Notes under the pieces: model-generated
What the model was told of the DNA's origin: nothing
The model's database searches: none
What the model saw: only the letters and a program-made list of their open reading frames with translations
Shown: positions 24,601 through 34,268 of the stretch, in pieces
Numbering within the stretch: position 1 is the first letter of the stretch
How the letters are laid out: every line of letters starts with the position of its first letter
Made by a program: the position numbers and the translations under genes
Origin: Micromonospora sp. BL4
Lineage (GTDB): Bacteria; Actinomycetota; Actinomycetes; Mycobacteriales; Micromonosporaceae
Direction of reading: 5' to 3'
Assembly: GCF_003667505.1 (NCBI RefSeq)
Contig: NZ_RCVJ01000072.1
Location: 1 to 34,268 of the forward strand
Length of the DNA: 34,268 nucleotides

Positions 24601-24692
24601 GTTCCGTCCCGTCCGGGACACCCCGCGCACTGATCCCGCATCGTCCTACGGGGTAGCCCCCGCCGGCCTCCGCCGGTAAGTGCTGGCCACCC

Positions 24693-24722
24693 TTGCGATC
24701 CTTACTGAGCTCGTGACAGGAT
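24693..24722 (+). promoter_or_regulatory. Promoter of the MATE gene
   Basis: TTGCGA (24693-24698), an 18-nt spacer and CAGGAT (24717-24722) resemble a primary-sigma promoter. The -10 ends 8 nt before the ATG, so the transcript is nearly or fully leaderless, in line with the missing Shine-Dalgarno. Confidence 0.45.
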
Positions 24723-24730
24723 CGCCGGCG

Positions 24731-26044
24731 ATGGACACCAGCACGCTTGCCGCGTCCCCCCGCCGAATCGCCGGCCTCGCCCTGCCCGCCCTCGTGGTGC
24801 TGGCCGCCGAACCGCTCTACGTGCTGGTCGACACGGCCGTGGTCGGTCACCTCGGCCGGGTGCCGCTGGCCGCGCTCGCCGTCGGCGGCACGGTCATGAC
24901 ACTCGCCGCGTGGCTCGGCACCGTGGTCGCGTACGGCACCACCGGGCGTTCGGCCCGCCGCTACGGCGCCGGCGACCGGGCGGCGGCGGTGGCCGAGGGC
25001 GTCCAGTCGTCCTGGTTGGCGTTCGGTGTCGGGCTGCTGGTCGCCGTCGGCATGCAGATCGGCGGCGGCGCGCTCGCGCGTACCCTCGCCGGAGGTGGCG
25101 GCGAGGTGGCCGACGCCGCCGCGCAGTGGCTGCGCGTCGCGGCGCTCGGCGCCCCCGGCCTGCTGCTCGCCGCGGCCGGCAACGGCTGGCTGCGCGGCGT
25201 GCAGGACACCCGCCGCCCGCTCCTCTTCGTGCTCGGCCCCAACCTGCTCTCCGCGCTGCTCTGCCCGCTGCTGGTCTATCCCGCCGGGCTCGGTCTGGTG
25301 GGTTCGGCCGTGGCCAACGTGATCGCCCAGACGCTCGCCGGGGTGCTCTTCGCCGCGGCGCTGGTCTCCGAACGGGTGTCGCTGCGACCCCGGCCGCAGC
25401 TGATCCGCCAGCAGTTGGTGCTCAGCCGGGACCTGCTGATCCGTGGCGTGGCGTTCCAGGCCAGCTTCCTTTCCGCGACCGCCGTCGCCGCCCGTTTCGG
25501 CGCCGCCGCCGTCGGCGCCCACCAGATCGCCCTCCAGCTCTGGTTCTTCACCGCGCTGGTGCTCGACGCGCTCGCGATCGCCGCGCAGTCCCTGGTGGGC
25601 GCCGCGCTCGGGGCCGGCGACGAGGCGGGCGCCCGGTCGCTGGCCCGCCGGATCGGGCTGCTCGGCGGCCTCTGTGGTGTCGGCTTCGCGCTGCTGATCG
25701 CCGCCGGCGCCGGCGTGGTGCCGTCGTGGTTCAGCTCCGATCCCGAGGTACGCGAGCAGGCCATGGTGGCCTGGCCCTGGTTCGTCGCCATGCAGCCGCT
25801 GGCCGGGGTGGTGTTCGCGCTCGACGGCGTGCTGATCGGCGCCGGCGACGTGCGTTACCTGCGCAATCTCACCATCGTGGCGGCGCTCGGCGGCTTCCTG
25901 CCGGCCATCTGGCTGGCGTACGGGCTCGACCTCGGGCTGGGCGGCATCTGGGCCGGGCTCACCCTGTTCGTGGTGATCCGGCTGGTCGCCCTGCTGTTGC
26001 GGCTGCGCGACGGCCGCTGGGCGGTCGTCGGCGTCGTCCGCTGA
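24731..26044 (+). CDS. MATE-family efflux transporter (DinF-like)
   Basis: This is an integral membrane protein of 437 residues with twelve predicted helices in two related halves. The first half has ALPALVVLAAEPLYVLVDTAVVGHLGRVPLAALAVGG (from about 17), the MATE entry motif with VDTAVVGHLG. The second half begins around GVAFQASFLSATAVAARFGAAAVGAHQIALQLW. Such transporters expel cationic compounds using Na+ or H+ gradients. The DinF branch is common beside nrnA and truB in actinobacteria. Substrate is unknown. The gene has its own promoter and stands 56 nt before truB. Confidence 0.92.
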   Translation: MDTSTLAASPRRIAGLALPALVVLAAEPLYVLVDTAVVGHLGRVPLAALAVGGTVMTLAAWLGTVVAYGTTGRSARRYGAGDRAAAVAEGVQSSWLAFGVGLLVAVGMQIGGGALARTLAGGGGEVADAAAQWLRVAALGAPGLLLAAAGNGWLRGVQDTRRPLLFVLGPNLLSALLCPLLVYPAGLGLVGSAVANVIAQTLAGVLFAAALVSERVSLRPRPQLIRQQLVLSRDLLIRGVAFQASFLSATAVAARFGAAAVGAHQIALQLWFFTALVLDALAIAAQSLVGAALGAGDEAGARSLARRIGLLGGLCGVGFALLIAAGAGVVPSWFSSDPEVREQAMVAWPWFVAMQPLAGVVFALDGVLIGAGDVRYLRNLTIVAALGGFLPAIWLAYGLDLGLGGIWAGLTLFVVIRLVALLLRLRDGRWAVVGVVR

Positions 26045-26099
26045 GGCGGCGCCCGCCCACACACGTCGCCCTCCGGGGCGTCTGGCAGGCTTGGGCGAC

Positions 26100-26984
26100 G
26101 TGAGCACCGATGGACTGATCGTGGTCGACAAATCCGGCGGCATGACGTCGCACGACGTGGTGGCACGGATCCGCCGACTGGCGAAGACCCGGCGGGTCGG
26201 GCACGGCGGCACGCTCGACCCGATGGCGACCGGAGTGCTGGTGATCGGTGTGGGCCGGGCCACCCGGTTGCTGACGTACGTGATCGGCGCGGCCAAGAGC
26301 TACACCGGCACCATCCGGCTCGGTCAGGCCACCGTCACCGACGACGCCGAGGGTGACGTGATCGCCACCACCCCGGCCGGTCAGGTCACCGACGACGCCA
26401 TCCGGGAGGCGCTGACCGCCTCGACCGGGGAGATCGACCAGGTGCCGAGCGCGGTGAGCGCCATCAAAATCGACGGTCAGCGGGCGTACAAGCGGGTGCG
26501 TGACGGGGAGAGCGTCGAGCTGCCCGCGCGGCGGGTCACCATCTCCCGCCTGGAGGTGCTGGCGATCCGTCGCACCGAGCCGGACGTGGTGGACGTGGAC
26601 ATCGACGTCACCTGCTCCTCCGGCACGTACATCCGGGCCATCGCCCGGGACGCGGGCCTGGCGCTCGGCGTCGGTGGGCATCTGACCGCGCTGCGCCGGA
26701 CCGCCGTGGGTGGCTTCACCCTGGCCGAGGCGGCCACCCTCGACGAGCTGGAGCAACGTGCCCCGGACGTGGTCAACCTGCCGCTCGACGCGGCAGCCGA
26801 CCGGTTCTTCCCACGCCGGGAGGCGACGCCCGACGAGGCGCGGGTGCTCGCCCACGGCGGGCCGCTCGACCCGACCGGCCTGACCGGGCCGTACGCCGTC
26901 TTCGGGCCGTCCGGCGGCCTGATCGCTATCGTCAGCGAGCGGGACGGGCGGGCCCGCGCCGAGATCGTGCTCGCCCCGGCCTGA
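26100..26984 (+). CDS. truB: tRNA pseudouridine-55 synthase TruB
   Basis: TruB converts U55 of the tRNA T-loop to pseudouridine. The catalytic aspartate is Asp40 in GHGGTLDPMATGVL, and KSYTGTIRLGQATVTDDAEGD, VPSAVSAIKIDGQRAYKRVRDGE and CSSGTYIRAIARDAG are typical motifs. The 294-residue length and a C-terminal PUA-like segment fit the actinobacterial form. GTG 26100 is chosen to give MSTDGLIVVDKSGGMTSHDV. CAGGCT lies 8 nt upstream, again suggesting a leaderless start, and no ribosome site is seen. Confidence 0.95.
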   Translation: MSTDGLIVVDKSGGMTSHDVVARIRRLAKTRRVGHGGTLDPMATGVLVIGVGRATRLLTYVIGAAKSYTGTIRLGQATVTDDAEGDVIATTPAGQVTDDAIREALTASTGEIDQVPSAVSAIKIDGQRAYKRVRDGESVELPARRVTISRLEVLAIRRTEPDVVDVDIDVTCSSGTYIRAIARDAGLALGVGGHLTALRRTAVGGFTLAEAATLDELEQRAPDVVNLPLDAAADRFFPRREATPDEARVLAHGGPLDPTGLTGPYAVFGPSGGLIAIVSERDGRARAEIVLAPA

Positions 26985-27031
26985 CGGCGGAGCCGGTACG
27001 CCCGGGGGCGCGGATCCGCCGGGCGAGTGTC

Positions 27032-27082
27032 AACAAGGGGCCCTTCCGCGGCGCGAGGCGTCAGGAAGGAGCCCTTCCTTAC
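27032..27082. repeat. REP-like double palindrome upstream of ribF
   Basis: AAGGGGCCCTT (27034-27044) is an imperfect palindrome, and AGGAAGG-AGC-CCTTCCT (27063-27079) a hairpin with a 7-bp stem. They are 18 nt apart and separated by GC-rich sequence. Similar AAGGGGCCCTT/AAGGAGCCCTTCCTT pairs occur, as I recall, in many Micromonospora intergenic regions. The element ends just before the ribF ribosome site. Confidence 0.55.
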
Positions 27083-27095
27083 CGAGGGGAGCGGC

Positions 27096-28025
27096 ATGCA
27101 GCGGTGGCGGGGGTACGACGCGGCGCCCGGCGGGTGGGGGCGCTCGGTCGTCACCATCGGCGTCTTCGACGGCGTGCACAAGGGGCACCAGGCGACCATC
27201 GGGCACGCCGTGGCCCGGGCCCGCGAGCTGGGCGTGCAGTCCGTCGTGGTCACCTTCGACCCGCACCCGGCCGAGGTGGTCCGCCCCGGCTCGCATCCGG
27301 CGGTGCTCACCGAGCCGGCTCGCAAGGCTGAGCTGATCGAGGCGCTCGGCGTGGACGTGCTCTGCGTGGTGCCGTTCACCCCGGAGTTCTCGCGGCTGCC
27401 CGCCGAGCAGTTCGTGCACGACATCCTGGTCGAGCACCTGCACGCGGCGCTGGTGGTGGTCGGCAGCAACTTCCGCTTCGGGCACCGGGCGGCCGGCGAC
27501 GTGGCGCTGCTGGAGCGGCTGGGCCGCACGTTCGGCTTCGGCGTGGAGGGCGGCCCGCTGGTCGCCGAGGACGGCACCGTCTTCTCCTCGACGTACATCC
27601 GTTCCTGCGTCGACGCCGGCGACGTGGGGGCCGCGGCGGCCGCGCTGGGCCGCCCGCACCGGCTGGAGGGCGTCGTGGTCCGCGGTGACCAGCGGGGGCG
27701 GGAGCTGGGCTTTCCCACCGCCAACCTGCTCTGCCACCGGTACGCGGCGGTGCCCGCCGACGGGGTGTACGCGGCCCGCTTGGTCCGGCGCGGGCAGCGC
27801 GAGCCGCTGATGGCGGCGGTGTCGGTGGGCACCAACCCGACCTTCTCGGGACGGGAGCGGCGGGTGGAGGCGTACGCCCTGGACTTCGACGGCGACCTCT
27901 ACGGCGAGCGGCTGGCCCTGGACTTCGTGGCGCACCTGCGGGGGCAGATCCGCTACGACTCGATCGAGCCGTTGATCACGCAGATGAATCAGGACGTCGA
28001 GCGCACACGGCGTGCTCTGGGCTGA
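27096..28025 (+). CDS. ribF: Bifunctional riboflavin kinase/FAD synthetase
   Basis: This enzyme phosphorylates riboflavin to FMN and adenylylates FMN to FAD. The N-terminal nucleotidyltransferase domain has GVFDGVHKGH at residues 22-31, FDPHP near 53, and the later SSTYIRS motif (about 165). The C-terminal riboflavin kinase domain has GRELGFPTANL and the ending found in RibF (DLYGERLALDFVAHLRGQIRYDSIEPLITQMNQDV). It has 309 residues. ATG 27096 follows GAGGGGAG and replaces a longer frame that would run through the repeat. Confidence 0.96.
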   Translation: MQRWRGYDAAPGGWGRSVVTIGVFDGVHKGHQATIGHAVARARELGVQSVVVTFDPHPAEVVRPGSHPAVLTEPARKAELIEALGVDVLCVVPFTPEFSRLPAEQFVHDILVEHLHAALVVVGSNFRFGHRAAGDVALLERLGRTFGFGVEGGPLVAEDGTVFSSTYIRSCVDAGDVGAAAAALGRPHRLEGVVVRGDQRGRELGFPTANLLCHRYAAVPADGVYAARLVRRGQREPLMAAVSVGTNPTFSGRERRVEAYALDFDGDLYGERLALDFVAHLRGQIRYDSIEPLITQMNQDVERTRRALG

Positions 28026-28087
28026 TCGTCCCCCGCGTCGCGTCCCCTCGCCGAGGCCCTTGACCGGGCGCTTTCGGCGGGTGCTGG

Positions 28088-28093
28088 TAGTCT
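28088..28093 (+). promoter_or_regulatory. Candidate -10 element for rpsO
   Basis: TAGTCT fits TANNNT. A start near 28100 would leave a leader of about 125 nt before rpsO, long enough for the S15 autoregulatory structures known in other bacteria. No -35 at proper spacing is clear. Confidence 0.4.
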
Positions 28094-28225
28094 GGCGGAA
28101 ACGTCGGGTGACCGGCGTGGGGCCTCGCGTGCCTGCTCGACGCCGCGGGTGCGAGGTACCGGTCCGTTCCCGGTCCATCGGGACGACGGACACCTACTTG
28201 ATCAACCCACTGAAACAGGGAGAAC

Positions 28226-28495
28226 ATGGCGCTCGACCAGGAAGCCAAGGCCACGATCCGCGCGGAGTACGCGACCGCCGAGGGCGACACCGGTTCGCCG
28301 GAGGTCCAGGTCGCGGTCCTCACCAAGCGGATCGCTGAGCTGACCGAGCACCTGAAGGTGCACAAGCACGACCACCACAGCCGCCGTGGGCTGCTGCTGC
28401 TGGTCGGCCGGCGCCGTCGGCTGCTCAACTACGTCCAGAAGAAGGACATTGCGCGCTACCGGTCGCTCATCGAGCGGCTCGGCCTGCGCCGGTGA
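28226..28495 (+). CDS. rpsO: 30S ribosomal protein S15
   Basis: S15 is a primary 16S rRNA binding protein. The 89 residues match the family throughout: [61 protein letters not shown] is the diagnostic stretch. ATG 28226 has AGGGAG about 5 nt upstream. It precedes pnp in the widely conserved rpsO-pnp pair, with a hairpin directly after the stop. Regulation of its own translation is likely by analogy. Confidence 0.97.
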   Translation: MALDQEAKATIRAEYATAEGDTGSPEVQVAVLTKRIAELTEHLKVHKHDHHSRRGLLLLVGRRRRLLNYVQKKDIARYRSLIERLGLRR

Positions 28496-28500
28496 CGTGA

Positions 28501-28530
28501 CGGGGGAGTGGCCGACCGGCCGCTCCCCCG
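28501..28530. terminator. GC-rich hairpin after rpsO
   Basis: CGGGGGAG-T-GGCC (28501-28513) pairs with GGCC-G-CTCCCCCG (28518-28530) around the tetraloop GACC. This makes a 13-bp stem with one G-U pair, 5 nt after the rpsO stop. No T-run follows. It may terminate or attenuate rpsO transcription into pnp, or serve as an RNA processing site. Confidence 0.6.
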
Positions 28531-28584
28531 ATCGGCGTCCCACCTGAAGAACACGGGCCGCGCGACCACCCGACAGGGAGCCGG

Positions 28585-28672
28585 TCAGCGTACCGGTCTC
28601 CGGTAGTGGCCCCCGGGAATCCCGGCATCATGCCGGCCACCCGGGCGCTTCGATCGAAGACCGGCCGGCTGA
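28585..28672 (+). promoter_or_regulatory. Extended structured region before pnp
   Basis: Nested pairs are visible: TCAGC/GCTGA (28585-28589 with 28668-28672), CCGGTC/GACCGG (28593-28598 with 28659-28664), CCGG/CCGG (28600-28603 with 28641-28644), GTGGCC/GGCCAC (28606-28611 with 28635-28640) and CCGGG/CCCGG (28613-28617 with 28621-28625). CTTCGATCGAAG (28648-28659) is a perfect palindrome. In Streptomyces the rpsO-pnp spacer carries a hairpin cut by RNase III. This region is the obvious equivalent, by inference. Confidence 0.5.
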
Positions 28673-28721
28673 GCAGTTCCCCGTGTCGTGGGGCCCACGA
28701 CGCGAAGGAGCACTACAGCAC

Positions 28722-31109
28722 ATGACCGAGACCAACCTCGGCACCGAATCCCGCACCGCCGTGATCGACAACGGGTCCTTCGGCACCCGTGAGATCACCT
28801 TCTCCACCGGTCGGCTGGCTCGCCAGGCCGCCGGTTCCGTCGTCGCCCAGCTGGGCGAGACGGTCGTTCTCTCCGCCACCACCGCCGGTAAGCACCCGAA
28901 GGAGCAGTTCGACTTCTTCCCGCTGACCGTCGACGTCGAGGAGCGGATGTACGCCGCGGGCCGGATCCCCGGCTCGTTCTTCCGCCGTGAGGGCCGGCCC
29001 AGCGAGGACGCCATCCTCACCTGCCGCCTGATCGACCGGCCGCTGCGCCCGTCGTTCGTCAAGGGCCTGCGCAACGAGGTCCAGGTCGTCGAGACCATCC
29101 TCGCGCTCGACCCGCAGCACCCGTACGACGTCGTGGCGATCAACGCCGCCTCGATGTCGACCAAGCTCTCCGGCCTGCCGTTCTCCGGCCCGATCGGCGC
29201 GACCCGGGTCGCGCACATCGACGGCCAGTGGGTCGCCTTCCCGACCCTGGAGGAGCTGGCTCGCGCCACCTTCGACATGGTCGTGGCCGGCCGCACGCTC
29301 GAGGACGGCGACGTCGCGATCATGATGGTCGAGGCCGAGGCCACCCCGAACGCCGTCGCCCTGATCTCGGCCGGTGCCACCGCCCCGACCGAGGAGATCG
29401 TGGCCAGCGGCCTGGAGGCCGCCAAGCCGGCGATCCGTGAGCTGTGCCGCGCGCAGAGCGAGCTGGCCGAGGTCGCCGCCAAGCCGGTCACCGAGTTCCC
29501 CGTCTTCCTCGACTACCAGGACGACGTGTACGACGCGGTCGCCGAGCTGGCCCGCGCCGACGTGTCCGAGGCGATCACCATCTCCGGCAAGGCCGACCGC
29601 GAGGAGGCCCTGGACCGGGTCAAGGCCCGGGTCGCCGAGGAGCTGGGCGCTCGGTTCGAGGGTCGGGAGAAGGAGCTCAGCGCCGCCTTCCGGTCGCTGA
29701 CCAAGTCCGAGGTGCGCAACCGCGTGCTGCGCGAGCAGGTCCGCATGGACGGGCGTGGCCCGCGGGACATCCGCCCGCTGACCGCCGAGGTCGGCGTGCT
29801 GCCGCGGGTGCACGGTTCGGCGCTGTTCGAGCGCGGCGAGACCCAGATCCTGGGTGTCACCACGCTCAACATGCTCCGCATGGAGCAGATGGTGGACACG
29901 CTGTCCCCCGAGAACCGCAAGCGCTACATGCACAACTACAACTTCCCGCCGTACTCGACCGGTGAGACCGGCCGGGTCGGCTCGCCGAAGCGTCGCGAGA
30001 TCGGCCACGGCGCGCTCGCCGAGCGGGCGCTGATCCCGGTGCTGCCGTCGCGCGAGGAGTTCCCGTACGCCATCCGGCAGGTCTCCGAGGCGCTCGGCTC
30101 CAACGGCTCCACCTCGATGGGTTCGGTCTGCGCCTCGACGCTGGGCCTGCTCAGCGCCGGTGTGCCGCTGAAGGCGCCGGTCGCCGGCATCGCGATGGGG
30201 CTCATCTCCGACGAGGTGGACGGCAAGACCCAGTACGTGACGCTGACCGACATCCTCGGTGCCGAGGACGCGTTCGGTGACATGGACTTCAAGGTCGCCG
30301 GCACGCCGGAGTTCGTGACCGCGCTCCAGCTCGACACCAAGCTCAACGGCATCCCGTCGGACGTGCTGGCCGCCGCGCTGCAGCAGGCGAACGAGGCCCG
30401 GCAGGTCATCCTCGGTGTCATGAAGGCGGCGATCGAGGCTCCGGCCGAGATGTCCGACTACGCGCCGCGGGTCACCACCGTCAAGATCCCGGTCGACAAG
30501 ATCGGCATGGTGATCGGCCCGAAGGGGCAGACCATCAACGCCATCCAGGACGAGACCGGCGCCGAGATCTCCATCGAGGACGACGGCACGATCTACGTCG
30601 GCGCCACCAACGGCCCGTCGGCCCAGGCGGCGGTGGACCGGATCAACGGCATCGCCAACCCGACGCTGCCGAAGCAGGGTGAGCGGTTCCTCGGCACGGT
30701 GGTCAAGACCGCCGCGTTCGGCGCGTTCATCTCGCTGCTGCCGGGTCGTGACGGCCTGCTGCACATCTCCAAGGTGGGCGACGGCAAGCGGGTCGAGCGC
30801 GTTGAGGACTTCCTCAACGTCGGCGACCGGGTCGAGGTCGAGATCGCGGACATCGACGCCCGCGGCAAGATCTACCTGGACAAGGTCCGCCCGGAGGGCG
30901 CCGAGGCGCCGGCCGCCGGTGAGGCTGCCGGTGGCGACCGGCCGGCTGGCCGCGACCGGGGTGACCGTGGCCCGCGTGACCGCGGCGACCGCGAGCGTGG
31001 CGGCGACCGTGGCGGCCGTGGCCCGGAGCGCGGCGAGGGCGGCGGCAACGGCGGCGGCGAGGGTGGCGAGGGCGGCGAGCGTCCGCGCCGCCGGACCCGG
31101 CACAGCTGA
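28722..31109 (+). CDS. pnp: Polyribonucleotide nucleotidyltransferase (PNPase)
   Basis: PNPase degrades RNA 3'-5' using phosphate, and in actinobacteria also adds tails. Two RNase PH domains are present. The second carries [18 protein letters not shown], with Asp516 and Asp522 corresponding to the E. coli catalytic pair. A KH domain ([24 protein letters not shown], about 585-645) and an S1 domain (about 650-722) follow. The last 60 residues are a Gly/Arg/Asp-rich tail ([18 protein letters not shown] type), likely disordered and RNA-binding. The length is 795. ATG 28722 follows GAAGGAG at about 12 nt. The upstream in-frame ATG at 28683 lacks a ribosome site. Confidence 0.97.
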   Translation: MTETNLGTESRTAVIDNGSFGTREITFSTGRLARQAAGSVVAQLGETVVLSATTAGKHPKEQFDFFPLTVDVEERMYAAGRIPGSFFRREGRPSEDAILTCRLIDRPLRPSFVKGLRNEVQVVETILALDPQHPYDVVAINAASMSTKLSGLPFSGPIGATRVAHIDGQWVAFPTLEELARATFDMVVAGRTLEDGDVAIMMVEAEATPNAVALISAGATAPTEEIVASGLEAAKPAIRELCRAQSELAEVAAKPVTEFPVFLDYQDDVYDAVAELARADVSEAITISGKADREEALDRVKARVAEELGARFEGREKELSAAFRSLTKSEVRNRVLREQVRMDGRGPRDIRPLTAEVGVLPRVHGSALFERGETQILGVTTLNMLRMEQMVDTLSPENRKRYMHNYNFPPYSTGETGRVGSPKRREIGHGALAERALIPVLPSREEFPYAIRQVSEALGSNGSTSMGSVCASTLGLLSAGVPLKAPVAGIAMGLISDEVDGKTQYVTLTDILGAEDAFGDMDFKVAGTPEFVTALQLDTKLNGIPSDVLAAALQQANEARQVILGVMKAAIEAPAEMSDYAPRVTTVKIPVDKIGMVIGPKGQTINAIQDETGAEISIEDDGTIYVGATNGPSAQAAVDRINGIANPTLPKQGERFLGTVVKTAAFGAFISLLPGRDGLLHISKVGDGKRVERVEDFLNVGDRVEVEIADIDARGKIYLDKVRPEGAEAPAAGEAAGGDRPAGRDRGDRGPRDRGDRERGGDRGGRGPERGEGGGNGGGEGGEGGERPRRRTRHS

Positions 31110-31156
31110 TCGTCGTACCTCGCATCACCCACCCCTCGTCGAACCGGGAGCACCAC

Positions 31157-33428
<2,272 letters not shown>

Positions 33429-33456
33429 CCGATCCGCTCCTCCGCACGCGCGCCCG

Positions 33457-33600
33457 CCGATGCGCGCGCCCGCCGGCCCGCGCCCGCCTGTTCGCTCGCC
33501 GGCCCGCCCCCCCGGCCGGCGCCCGCCTGTTCGCTCGCGTCCGCCCGTTCGCTCGCCCGTTCCCTCGCCCGCCGGCCCGCGTCCGCGTGCAGTGCTGCCC
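33457..33600. repeat. Imperfect tandem low-complexity repeats
   Basis: CGCCCGCCTGTTCGCTCGC occurs at 33481-33499 and 33520-33538, with a variant at 33538-33556 and further CGTTCCCTCGCCCG-like remnants. The stretch is almost only C and G on one strand. It is part of the 279-nt gap between dapB and the acetyltransferase gene and encodes nothing convincing. Confidence 0.65.
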
Positions 33601-33625
33601 CCGCACGCGCAGCGCCCGCGCGCGG

Positions 33626-33680
33626 CGCAGATCTTGGACACTTACCGTCAGCGCGGAACGGAAACTGTCCAAGATCTGCG
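33626..33680. repeat. Long inverted repeat with perfect 15-bp arms
   Basis: CGCAGATCTTGGACA (33626-33640) and TGTCCAAGATCTGCG (33666-33680) are exact complements. Inside the 25-nt spacer, TTACCG and CGGAAA nearly extend the stem. It sits between dapB and the GNAT gene, 15 nt before the latter's -10 element. It may terminate dapB or be a dispersed palindromic element. Confidence 0.7.
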
Positions 33681-33694
33681 GGTACGGGTCGGGG

Positions 33695-33700
33695 TAACAT
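33695..33700 (+). promoter_or_regulatory. -10 element of leaderless GNAT promoter
   Basis: TAACAT fits TANNNT and ends 7 nt before the ATG at 33708. No ribosome site is present. Confidence 0.55.
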
Positions 33701-33707
33701 CCGCCGG

Positions 33708-34187
33708 ATGATCAATGGGGGACACCTGGACCGGAGCGGGCGGCGCGTCACACTCCGGCCGGTCGACGACGACAACTGGCGGGCGGTGGCCGACGTCGCG
33801 CCGCGCGACGACCAGCGCCGGTTCGTGGCCGCGCTGGGCGCGCGTTACCTGCTGCTCAGCAGCCGTTCCGAGGTGTGGACCTCGTTGGCGGTCTACGCGG
33901 ACGAGACCGTCGTCGGGCACGTGATGTGGGGCGTGGACGACGACGGCTCGCACTGGATCGGTGGGATGCTGATCGACGCCGCCGAGCAGAACCGCGGTGT
34001 CGGACGAGCGACGGTGCGAACTCTGGCGGCCTGGCTGTCCACACGAGAGGGCAACCCCCCGGTCCGCCTCTCGTATCACCCCGACAACACCCAGGCCGCC
34101 ACCCTCTACAGCTCCCTCGGCTTTCACCCGACCGGCGCGGTGGAGGACGAAGAACTGGTGACAGAACTGTCCGCCCACCCCCGCTGA
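33708..34187 (+). CDS. GNAT-family N-acetyltransferase
   Basis: This 159-residue acyl-CoA-dependent acetyltransferase begins with the strand VTLRPVDDDNWRAVADV. The acetyl-CoA pyrophosphate loop is seen in EQNRGVGRATVRTL (a Q/RxxGxG/A pattern, near residues 96-109), and the late motif is YHPDNTQAATLYSSLGFHPTGAVEDEELVTEL. The DNxxAxxLYxxLGF pattern and DDDNW start recall spermine/spermidine acetyltransferases of the PaiA/BltD type, so a polyamine or other small amine is a possible substrate. This is not established. It is transcribed from its own leaderless-type promoter. Confidence 0.88.
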   Translation: MINGGHLDRSGRRVTLRPVDDDNWRAVADVAPRDDQRRFVAALGARYLLLSSRSEVWTSLAVYADETVVGHVMWGVDDDGSHWIGGMLIDAAEQNRGVGRATVRTLAAWLSTREGNPPVRLSYHPDNTQAATLYSSLGFHPTGAVEDEELVTELSAHPR

Positions 34188-34242
34188 TCATGAGGTTGTC
34201 GTCACGCCACGCCGAAGCGGGTGACAGCAAACCTCATGATCA
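34185..34242. terminator. Long inverted repeat overlapping the GNAT stop
   Basis: TGATCATGAGGTT (34185-34197) and AACCTCATGATCA (34230-34242) are exact complements. Inside, TGTCGTCAC and GTGACAGCA continue the pairing with small mismatches. The left arm begins at the TGA stop itself. It resembles the TGATCA-ended hairpin after infB in position and ends, and may be a terminator or a dispersed repeat. Confidence 0.65.
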
Positions 34243-34268
34243 ACAGCGGTCGGGGTTCAGTGGGGGAG

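Noticed and set aside
28060..28093. TTGACC as the -35 of the rpsO promoter
   Set aside because: The distance to TAGTCT is 22 nt, too long for a normal promoter, so only the -10 is retained.

Overview
This window is a stretch of very GC-rich chromosome from an actinobacterium, most likely a Micromonosporaceae member such as Micromonospora. That placement is inference. It rests on strong G/C third-position bias, frequent GTG starts, apparent leaderless transcripts (TANNNT about 7 nt before ATG/GTG), the actinobacterial gene order nusA-ylxR-infB and rpsO-pnp-M16-dapB, and intergenic hairpin types I associate from memory with Micromonospora. The first ~20 bases resemble a Nextera transposon-end adapter, so base 1 is probably a contig end. 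I see no rRNA, tRNA, CRISPR array, insertion sequence or prophage gene.

Layout. Positions 32-2912 hold a tightly overlapped catabolic operon: aldehyde dehydrogenase, SDR oxidoreductase and class-I glutamine-amidotransferase-like gamma-glutamyl hydrolase. It probably belongs to a gamma-glutamylated amine pathway. A pyridoxamine-phosphate-oxidase-like protein follows (2960-3511). Next is a 1219-residue signalling protein, PAS-GAF-HisKA-HATPase-REC-GAF-SpoIIE phosphatase-HATPase (3704-7363). It faces a convergent STAS anti-sigma antagonist (7395-7709) and has a candidate sigma-B/F-type promoter upstream. Methionine aminopeptidase and a VIT1-like transporter follow (7805-9372).

The minus-strand block 9379-16036 carries a nucleotidyltransferase-like gene preceded by three tandem 59-bp repeats. 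Each repeat is a 20-codon mini-ORF whose stop overlaps the next start. The block also holds a Ddn-like F420-dependent protein, a PadR/ABC ATPase/FtsX-permease operon with a palindromic operator candidate, and a ferritin-like DUF4439 protein with a Tat lipoprotein.

The plus-strand block 16191-34187 is a translation and RNA-metabolism neighbourhood: rimP, nusA, ylxR(rnpM), infB, ylxP (DUF503), rbfA, nrnA, two small membrane proteins, a 29-codon ORF in its own apparent transcription unit, a MATE exporter, truB, ribF, rpsO, pnp, an M16 peptidase, dapB and a GNAT acetyltransferase. RimP, IF2, RbfA and TruB act on ribosome assembly, initiation or tRNA. NusA, PNPase and NrnA act on transcription and RNA turnover. 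Several intergenic regions hold strong inverted repeats: 21394-21435, 24542-24600, 27032-27082, 28501-28530, 28585-28672, 33626-33680 and 34185-34242. They could be terminators, processing sites or dispersed repeats.

The most unusual feature is the chain of coupled 20-codon mini-ORFs feeding into the nucleotidyltransferase gene (10113-10293). Next in interest are the self-contained unit at 24240-24600 and the paired signalling module at 3618-7709. Function calls rest on motif reading without database searches.
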